A stretch of 64,000 nt of DNA, taken from positions 64,019,355-64,083,354 of the forward strand of contig OZ038384.1 of the NCBI GenBank assembly GCA_964036045.1. Reading direction: 5' to 3'. Positions 56,165-64,000 of the stretch are shown here, piece after piece (the first letter of the stretch is position 1; the number at the start of each line of letters is the position of its first letter). Below the pieces are notes generated by a model. That model ran no database searches and was not told the DNA's origin. It saw only the letters and a list, made by a program, of their open reading frames with translations. Origin of the DNA: Eutreptiella sp. 'Long Island Sound 2002' (Eukaryota > Euglenozoa > Euglenophyceae > Eutreptiales > Eutreptiaceae). The translations under genes were made by a program, and so were the position numbers.

Positions 56165-58342
56165 TCAGGCACCCCTGGCTGCAATCGCCCGGGTGAGTGC
56201 TGCCAAGTCCGAGACATGGATCTTGGTCTTGTGCTTGCGGATGTACTCCATGAAGGGAGTATCAACCCGCGGCACGAACGAGGAGACGGGTTCCCAGGTA
56301 TCGTGGGACGGCCCATAGCCTCGTAAACGAACCTTGAACTCCAGGCCTCCGGGTGCCGAGGCGTTCGGACGCTGAGCAAGGATCTTCTCGACTGTATAGT
56401 CGTCCTGGTCAGCATAGTCGTCTTCCGAATCGGCCTCATGTGCGGCGTAGCTCAGGGACACATGCTGGCCACGGAGGTCGGGTTCCCGCACACGGAGTTG
56501 ACTCTCGAGGCGCTCCCGGAACTGTCCGTGACCCACCTTGATGCGGTAGGTGTCCTCACCAATCCTGCGGACCACCTCTCCGGGTGTGAACCAGGTCTTG
56601 GTGCGGTGGGTGCCCATAGGGCGGGGTCTGATCACCCACACCGGGTCTCCCACCCTGAACTTCTGCGCTGTTGAGCTTGGGGCGGACTTCTGACGCTCAG
56701 CATGCTCCTTCTCGAGCTACTGGCGGATGTCCCGCGCCGTTGCCTCTTGCCGCGCGAAGAATTCCTTGGCGTCCATAGCCATGCCATCACCAGACAAGGG
56801 CAGTCCCCGACCCAGGGGGTCCCTGCCGAACAGAATCTGGTGAGGGGACAAACCACCCGGGGTGGGGGTGTCATGATGGGCCTTCAGAGCAGGCCACATC
56901 TCCTCAAACCAGTTCCGACGTGGATTGGTGATGTGAATCTTGCGCAGCTTCTCGAACAGCCGCCGTCCAGCCACTTCAGCACGGCCGTTAGACCGGCTGA
57001 GATAGGCGACGCTCTTGGCATGTCGTATTCCCATGAGGGAACACATAGCCTTGAACAAGGCACCAGTAAACTCGGGCCCTCGGTGACTGCAAATGGTGCG
57101 GGGGATGTCAAAGACGGTCAGCCAATGACGAATCATCATGACCGCCACTTCCTTGGCAACCAACCCCTTTTTGCGTGCCGGAACGACTACTATGTAGCCA
57201 CTGTGGCGATCCACACAAAGAACCACACAGTCGAAGGTCTCCTTGCCAATGTGTACTTCGGTCATGGAGAAGACGTCCATGGCCACGCTTTCCATGGGCT
57301 GGTCAGGAACCGGGGTCCATTGGGCTTCCCCCTTGACGTTCCGGTTATCGGGATTGCAGGCCTGACAGACCGAGCAACCCTTCCTGACCCTCTTGATGGC
57401 GGTGTAGAGACCGATATGCTCGATCTCGAACCGGCGCTGCATGTCAAGGGCTTGCTTCTTGACCCCTGGGTGCAGCATGTGGTGGTGCCAAGCTTCACAA
57501 AGATCGAGCACCCGGGACTCCGGTACTAGCAGCTTACCATTCCGGTAGAGCTTGCCATCTTCCTCAGTCAGCCCCTTTGGCCACTTGTGCCCGTCGTCAG
57601 GGTCGGTGGCAGCCCTATACTCGGCCGCAAAGGCCTCAGACTTGGCGTAATCGTCGGTCCAGTCGTCCTGGAGGCAAGACTCCGGGAAGAGGTGCTTGTC
57701 GGACTCAGCTCCCTCAGGGGCGAGTACTCTGACTGCTCTGCTCATCCTCGTTCCGAGGGGGGCATCTGCAGCCATGACGACGAAGCATTTAATACCCTCC
57801 TCCTCCATCAGGCGCTCCATCTCAATGATCTTCTTGGCTTCAGCGGTCTCAGCCTCATCGCCATGGGCAGAGATATCCGTCATGCCCTTGCTGGCGGGAT
57901 AGGCCCACCTACTGAGACAGTCCGCCACGGTGTTATCCTTTCCAGGAATATACACAACCGTGAGGTCGAACTTGGCCAAGGTCTCATGCCATCTTGCCCG
58001 TCGGGAGGCGGGACCAGAGGGGGTGTCCACGTGCTCCTTGTGCCACGACTGCAGACTCTGATGGTCGGTGCAGACGGTGACGGGATGGAGGGCTATGTAC
58101 CCAGCCCATTTCCTGAGAGACATGACGATGGCATACGCCTCCTTTTCTCGGGGCGTCCACGTCCGTCTCTGGCCTTCCGCCAGGACTCGGCTCCAGAAGG
58201 CCACGGGCACGTGCCTCCCATCGTCAAGCACTTGTTCCAACACAGCGCCAACGGCGTAGTCGGAAGCGTCGGTGCGCACAACGAACCCTCGGTCGGGATC
58301 CACGAGGTGCAGACCCACTGCGGATAGCAGCGCCTGCTTCAT
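56165..58342 (-). pseudogene. pol: E3 RNase H, integrase and chromodomain
   Basis: One frame is interrupted by a TAG at 56717-56719 where the other copies have Gln. RNase H: VVRTDASDYAVG, WTPREKEAYAIV, VTVCTDHQSL. Integrase (541-codon part): zinc region WHHHMLHPG with CSVC, first catalytic Asp at residue 356 (VAMDVF), second position residue 420 reading CSHRGPEFTG instead of the expected Asp, and Glu at 456 (GRAEVAG), giving D-x35-E-type spacing with His replacing Asp. The chromodomain (about 56225-56405) has DDYTVEKILAQR and DTWEP. Upstream, GAG to TAG at about 58346 separates it from the RT frame. Not functional because of the stops and the Asp-to-His change. Confidence 0.85.
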
Positions 58343-58345
58343 CCC

Positions 58346-59221
58346 CTAAAAGGCACGGTCGGACTCAGCAGTCCAGACCAGCGCCTTCTTGGACCCCTTC
58401 TTGGTCTCCTCACGGTTGCCCTTGAGCATGGTCGTCATGGGGGCTGCATACTCGGCATACATCTTGATATACCCCCAGTAGTAGTTGCAGAACCCCAGAT
58501 ACGCCCGTAGCTCAGAGACCGTTTTCGGCTTTTCCCAGTGCTTGATCGCAGCCACCTTGCCAGGTATGGGCTTTCGCTGCCCGTTCCCGACTACGTGGCC
58601 AGCGAAGACCACCTCGCTTACCGCAATGGTGGCCTTGTCACTGCTGCCCGTGAGTTTGTGCCAGACCAGGAGGTCCAGCACTCGAGTGACGTCCCTTTCA
58701 TGTGCCTCCAGGAGCTCCTCGTAGCTCATACTGGGGTCCCCGGACGCGATGATCACGTCGTCCACGAAGGGGTCCGTACAGTCACGCACCGGCTCAAGCA
58801 GGTTCTCCAGCATCCGCTGAAAAGCCGCATTGCCGTTGGTAACGCCCATGGGCATCACCTTCCACTGGAGAGGTCCAAGTGGAGTGCTCATGACTGTGCA
58901 GGCACGAGACTCCTCGGCGAGAGGCATCTGATGATAACCATGTTTCAGGTCAATCACCGTGAAGATCCTCCGCCGGTGTTGTTTTTGCAGCATGTCCTCA
59001 ATGAGGGGCAGCGTATAGCTGTCGTGCTGCGTTTGGGCGTTTAGGCCGCGGTAGTCGACCACGAGCCGCCACTCACCGGCCACTTTCTTCGGGACGACGA
59101 AGCACGGAGAGGCCCATTCAGAGTGGCACGGCTCGAGCCAGCCTATCTCGATGAAGTCCTGGAGGATCTTCTCCATGGCATCCTTCCTCTCGCCCCGCAG
59201 GGCAAACTCCCGTTTTGTCAC
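58346..59221 (-). pseudogene. pol: E3 reverse transcriptase
   Basis: A 291-codon open frame with all RT motifs: WLEPCHSEWASPCFVVPKK, WRLVVDYRGLN, FTVIDLKHGYHQ, MPMGVTNGNAAFQ, DPFVDDVIIASG, then the thumb LRAYLGFCNYYWGYIKMY. It is the cleanest RT among the complete copies here. It is out of frame with the upstream part because of a short deletion near 59218 (E2 reads DPRVYGHREFALRGER there) and is closed by the TAG before MKQALLSAVG. Confidence 0.9.
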
Positions 59222-60790
59222 GGGGGACCTGCTTCAGTCGTATCTTGGCCTCGCCATACGGTCCACGCACCGGTGGGGGAAACACAGGCTTTCCGCTGAA
59301 GAAGGTATCACCATACTTCTGCTTCAGCCTGGCCCTCAGTGCCTGGATCTTGGGACAATCATCGGACTCTGCCTTGGCTTTTCCGGGCACCTGGACCACG
59401 GAGCTTAATTGAGGGGTAGCGACCCCGCTCGGTTTCGGCTCAGGCGGTCTTCCCAGGTGGCCCAATGGTCCATCTCTGGTCTTGCCTCGGAATAGGTCGC
59501 CGTAGGTGGGTGGGTTACCCCCGATTGGCTCGTCCTGGCTGGACATATGATCCAGCACCCTCTGCACGAAGGTATTCCCATCATAGGAACCGGAGACGAT
59601 CGAGTCCACTTCCCACCAGGCTTTGTCCTGGCCCTTGCCCTCACGCTGGCTTCCCCAGTCGTGAAAGGGCTGATCCATATACCCCTGAACCAGATCCAAC
59701 TCCTCTTCCGTGAGGGGGTCTTCCGATTCTCCGATGTCAACAGGGGGAACCGCAAAGCATTGCCTCCATGGCTCCGCTACGATGCGGTTGACACACACGA
59801 AATCTGTGGCGTCGGCCTGATCAAGGCCCCCATCCACATAGTGGAATTCCGTTGGCCATCTCCCGGGTGGCATGGGCTGTCCCTTAGCGTCCTGATAGAC
59901 ACTCTCTCCAGCCGGTAGGACGACCTTGTTTAAGGTCATGTTGGTCAATGAGACTACCCAATGTCGGGTACCTTCCTCCTCGGTGCATCCCATAGGAACA
60001 ACCAGCACTGCCTTGTAGCGGTCCTTGCGAATGTTCGCTATCGCTCTTGGAATGTCCCTACGGGGGCAATGGATCCACATCAATCCCTGATGCGGACCCC
60101 AGTGCTTCTTCCACGTGGAGTCCTGGGCGCTCCAGTACTTCTCACAAACCCGAAGATGGGCGGAGGCCCCTGAGGAGAACGCATCCAGGGCCAGATCCGA
60201 AGCTCCCAGGTCCGCAACAACTCGGCTCGCCACTTCCGGCATTACGCCGTACTCCTGGTTTGCTGGCCCAGTTGGCTCAGTGTCCAGCGCGGCTACTTCG
60301 AGCTGATTGCGTTCGGGGTTGATCCATTGGCATTCCACATGGTGCTCAGGTGACGATAGCCAGGGGAGCTGGTCGTCCTGGTACAGGGTCATGGAGGCCT
60401 GGGCCGAGAGGACGCCGGAGTCCGTCTCCATCATGAAGTCGTACCCAACGATCATGTCCCAGTCCATCTCGGCCTCGTAGAAGCGACCTTGCAGGAAGAT
60501 TTCCTTGCCGAGGTCTGGGCGGCTCAGCTCACGGTGGTTCACGAACTGCAGCCCAATGGCCGCTTCCTTCGTGCCTCCTTCGGGTACTGGCCGTTCGCCA
60601 CCTTCAGCCTGACAGGTTTCCGACTGTCGGTCAAACACTCTGGTGGAAGTAGGCCAGCCTTGACCAAGCTGACCTGTGCTCCCGTGTCGACCAAGACGTC
60701 GAAGACCTTTTCCACTTCCCCGCATAAGGCACGGACCTTAAGTCAGACTGCCGCTCACGCCCCACTCGGCGCACGGCGTGCAAGCTCAGG
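59222..60790 (-). pseudogene. pol: E3 protease and methyltransferase-like spacer
   Basis: The 59118-60725 frame holds the second half of the protease (EAAIGLQFVNHRE, MIVGYDFMMETDSGVL) and the spacer domain at about 59766-60245: DLALDAFSSGASAHLRVCEK, YWSAQDSTWKKHW, GLMWIHCPRRDIPRAI, AVLVVPMGC. The protease active site VFDVLVDTGAQVSLV is present at about 60660-60720 but in a shifted frame, owing to a change near 60590. The spacer continues to the RT with a conserved acidic and Pro-rich segment. E3 keeps the 11 residues that E2 lost. Confidence 0.6.
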
Positions 60791-61134
60791 ATCTCCGGCC
60801 GTTCCAGAAGCTCAACAAGCGACTAGTGCAGGTCGTGGACAATGGGCTCAGGCTGCCCATCTGCAGCATCCAGCTGTGGTCCGGGTGATCCTCCGATACT
60901 CTCGGATAGATCTTGAAGTACATTAAACACATTCTTGGTCGCGAAGGACGGACGGGTGCAAGGGTTCGTGCCATCACTTGCCCTCACCCCGCCTCCGCGA
61001 CTTGGTGCCGGACCGGGCCTTCCGCCCGCGGCAATCCCTTTGTGCTTACCGACTCCCAATTGGGATGGTGTGGCGCTTCCCACAACACCATCCTTCGACC
61101 GCCCTAGCTGGGGCCCTTGGCTGCAGGGGCTTCG

Positions 61135-63135
61135 CTAGGGAGCGTCGGTTGTGGAGGTAGGAATAGTCTCCTCGGCATCAACCTCGTTGACACCCTTCCC
61201 CCTCCTATTCCTAGGCCTCTTGTCCTTGTCCTTGTTCTTGTCGTTCTCGTTGTTCTCCTTGTTCTTGTTGTCCGACCTGGGGACCCAGTTCCTCTTGATC
61301 TCCTGGATCTCCTTGGCCAACTCGGTCCCCACCGACATCAAATTGGAGAGCTCGTCCTTGTCCACCTCCACTTTGGCCTCCCGGATACCCGCAGGTGCAC
61401 GCTTCTTCGACCCGTGGGCCTTCTTGTAGGCCTCCGTGTCAGCCTGGTGGATGGGGCATGTTCGGTGGTCATCGCTGAAGCCTTGCTTTCTCCCATAACA
61501 CACGAAACAGCCCTGAGGGTGAGCTCGTATGAACTCCCCAAAGGACAGCGGAGGGCTGCCAATGCGACGAGGGTCCTTCTTCTCCTTCTTCTTCCAACCC
61601 GGCTGCAGGGGCTTCCAGCTTCCCCGGTTGTTCCCCGCGCCGTTGTGAGCCACGAAAGCACAAACGGCCACCTCGGCGGGCTCATCGTCGTCGTCATCGT
61701 CGACGAGAGTCTCATCGCCGTCAGCTCCCGCTGGGTCCATGGCAGCTTCCCCGCCAGGCCCCTCGCCAACGTAGTTGACGTCGCGGTCGCCGTGCCTCAA
61801 CCCGCGGGTGTGGTGGAGGTTCCGGTACTCCTTGAGCACCTCCTCTCCAACCCACTCCAGGATCTCGTCGCAGCTCATCCGCGCCGGGATGGCCTGCAGA
61901 CGGATGGTCTGGCCGCTCACGTCACACTCGTCAAGGCGCCACATCGCGGTCTTCTCGCGATCGCCCGAGACGGTGATGAGGAGAGCGTTCCGCAGGGAGT
62001 GCCGTTTGACATCCCGGGCCACGTTCTTCCTCGTCAAAGCCACCACGTTTGTATGATACTCTTTGGGGAGCATCATCTTGACCGTGTGGTTGGACTTGGC
62101 CCTCTTGGCTTCCTCCTTGGTGACCCTGTCGATCCATGCTTAGGGCAGCATGGAGAGCAGGCGAGCCTGCTCGTCACCCTCGTTCCAGTCCTTCACGTTG
62201 CGGCGGAAGAGGGTGTATTGCCCTCGGAAGTCTCGCCAGTCCCGTAGGCGGATCTCCCGTCCATCATGCTGAAGTACCGTCCACCCGCTCCTGCTCGTTG
62301 AGCCACTTCTTGGCTTCCTTGAGGGTCTTGATTTTCCCCTCCTTGGTCGCCACGAAGTAAAGCTCTTGGAGCACTTCCGGCAGGCGGTACCTGAACCGTC
62401 TGAAGACATATTTCTCCGCATCTGCGGGATCCATGTCTTCAGTGACGGTCATCCCCAAATCGTCCAGCTTCTCCAAGAAACGGTCGAGGTTGAGGGGGTT
62501 GCCATCGTACATGGGGGGCTTGATGTCCTTCAAGTCTTCCCACACGGCGGCATCCGCGGCCTTAGAGACCATGAACGCCGGCCGCGAGGTCGACCGAAGT
62601 TCCCATCGGCCTCTCCCACGGACTCCCACGGCCGCCACGTCCATCTCCTCCATGGAATCCCTGTGGCTACGCCGCGGTTTCTCCATGTACGCTGAACCTA
62701 GATGTTCACGCCGTACCCCTTCCATGTATGCCTCCTCATCACGGCGCCAGCGGCTGCGTTCAGCGGCCTCCCGTCGTACACCACGCGGCGGGCTGATGTC
62801 GAACTCCTCCAGGTCTTCCTCTGCCAACATACCGACATCCCACTCCACGTGTCCTCCGGGGACCTCATCCCTGAGTCCACCATAACGTCTGCCAGCCATT
62901 GGGATTGGCTCCGGGGCTGGTGCGGGGCGTCGGGGGCGTACCGGTGTCCGCGGTGGAGCACGGCGGTTGTGGTAGTCAGAACTGAGCCACTCATCCCGCC
63001 AATCCTCACTGCCACTGCCGGGCGGCACGCGCTCGTTGCGGCGGCCCGCGCTGTGGTGAGAGGGGGCTGTGAGAGAGGGGGCACTGGCGCTGGGGCGACT
63101 CCTGGGGGCTCCGCCGGGGGCGTGGGGTCTGCCCG
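61135..63135 (-). pseudogene. gag: E3 gag
   Basis: Three frames carry the gag core (PPMYDGNPLNLDRFLEKLDD, FRYRLPEVLQELYFVAT), the middle region (DFRGQYTLFRRNVKDWNEGD) and the nucleocapsid (CFVCYGRKQGFSDDHRTC, C-x2-C-x8-x-H form). A deletion of about 36 bp near 62275 removes the segment after QERVD, and a stop follows LLSMLP near 62140. E3 is open at two positions where E2 has stops (GQY and RLQAIPARMS), so the E2 stops are late mutations. The 5' end of gag is lost at about 63135. Confidence 0.75.
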
Positions 63136-63348
63136 GACCCGGCAGAGGCCCTCCTGGAGGACCCCCTGGAGACCCCGACGACCCATCAGGGAACGGCGAC
63201 CCGGATCCCACCTGGCGGTGGATTGTCTACCTCCGCAGGAGGGTCCAGTTCCTCGAGCGCGAGGTAGACACGGGCAAGGGCGAGATGACTCGCATCGCCA
63301 GGGTCGCTGCGCGCGCGCAGAGAGAGCTGGACATCGCCAAGATCGACA
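63136..63348 (+). pseudogene. gag: Inverted gag fragment
   Basis: About 210 bp read on the plus strand as the gag coiled-coil segment (PPGDPDDPSGNGDPDPTWRW, LRRRVQFLEREVDTGKGEM), equivalent to 49320-49530 on the minus strand of E2. It is therefore inverted relative to both neighbours. On its left is gag in normal orientation; on its right, at about 63348, RT sequence of another copy begins. Confidence 0.8.
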
Positions 63349-64000
63349 GGTTCAGACCCACTGCGGATAGCAGCGCCTGCTTCATCCCCTCAAAGGCACG
63401 GTTGGACTCAGCTGTCCAGACCAGAGCCTTCTTGGACCCCTTCTTGGTCTCCTCTCGGTTGCCCTTGAGCATGGTCGTCATGGGGGCTGCATACTCGGCA
63501 TACATCTTGATATACCCCGAGTAGTAATTGCAGAACCCCAAGTACGCCCGTAGCTCAGAGACCGTTTTGGGCTTTTCCCAGTGCTTGATCGCAGCCACCT
63601 TGCCAGGTATGGGCTTTCGCTGCCCGTTCCCGACTACGTGGCCAGCGAAGACCACCTCGCTTAGCGCAATGGTGGCCTTGTAACTGCTGCCCGTGAGTTT
63701 GTGCCGAACCAGAAGGTCCAGCACCTGAGTGACGTCCCTCTCGTGTGCCTCCAGGAGCTCCTCGTAGCTCATACTGGGGTCCCCGGACGCGATGATCACG
63801 TCGTCCACTAAGGGGTCCGCACAGTCACGCACCGGCTCAAGCAGGTTCTCCAGCATCCGCTGAAAAGCCGCATTGCTGTTGGTAACGCCCATGGGCATCA
63901 CCTTCCACTGGAGAGGTCGAAGTGGGGTGCTCATGGCTGTGCAGGCACGAGACTCCTCGGCGAGAGGCATCTGATGATAACCATGTTTCACGTCAATCAC
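63349..64000 (-). pseudogene. pol: E4 reverse transcriptase, partial (runs off the window)
   Basis: The RT runs from IDVKHGYHQ through MPMGVTNSNAAFQ, DPLVDDVIIASG (the residue before VDD is Leu, Phe in E2 and E3), the thumb LRAYLGFCNYYSGYIKMY and the connection to KQALLSAVG. No stop is present in this part. The RNase H end is cut by the inverted gag fragment at 63348, and the RT N-terminus lies beyond 64000. Confidence 0.85.

Overview
The window is eukaryotic nuclear DNA made almost entirely of decayed and nested mobile elements. It holds no recognisable housekeeping gene, rRNA or tRNA. The best identified elements are Ty3/gypsy LTR retrotransposons with an integrase chromodomain (chromoviruses), all on the minus strand, and a relic of a Penelope-like reverse transcriptase. 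Very GC-rich islands alternate with AT-rich, low-complexity DNA. This would suit a repeat-rich algal or streptophyte-type genome, but that placement is only inference and nothing here fixes the species.

Layout. 1-7.9 kb: apparently gene-free DNA with simple repeats, hairpins and short tandem duplications. 7.9-9.24 kb: one copy of a ~360-bp dispersed repeat running into a 340-codon ORF with a CCCH-type zinc finger. 9.25-19.8 kb: two diverged, oppositely oriented copies of an unclassified GC-rich, Pro/His-rich gene (9.57-13.5 kb minus, 16.14-19.76 kb plus) flanking a 2.67-kb module at 13.47-16.14 kb. A second copy of that module lies alone at 22.8-25.3 kb. 20.4-20.94 kb: a 65-bp minisatellite. 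21.19-22.25 kb: the reverse transcriptase relic with a strong hairpin after its stop. 25.3-33.05 kb: mostly nothing recognisable, apart from a minus-strand gene or pseudogene at 30.3-31.7 kb with a possible membrane segment and a RanBP2-like zinc finger.

33.05-64 kb is a tandem array of chromovirus copies: LTR (33.05-37.37), integrase fragment E1, truncated LTR (38.26-42.03), nearly complete internal region E2 (42.03-51.75), full LTR (51.76-56.02), internal region E3 (56.02-63.14), a short inverted gag piece, and the RT of a further copy E4 running off the right edge. The inferred LTRs are about 4.3 kb, so a complete element would be about 18 kb. In element orientation the order is: Ala-rich coiled-coil ORF, gag with zinc knuckle, protease, a methyltransferase-like spacer, RT, RNase H, integrase, chromodomain. 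E2 and E3 carry different stops and frameshifts, so the ancestral reading frame can be followed by comparing them, but neither copy looks functional.

The most novel material is the unclassified GC-rich family at 9.5-19.8 kb. Its protein-level conservation between two diverged copies is visible despite stops and frameshifts, and I cannot assign it to a known family.
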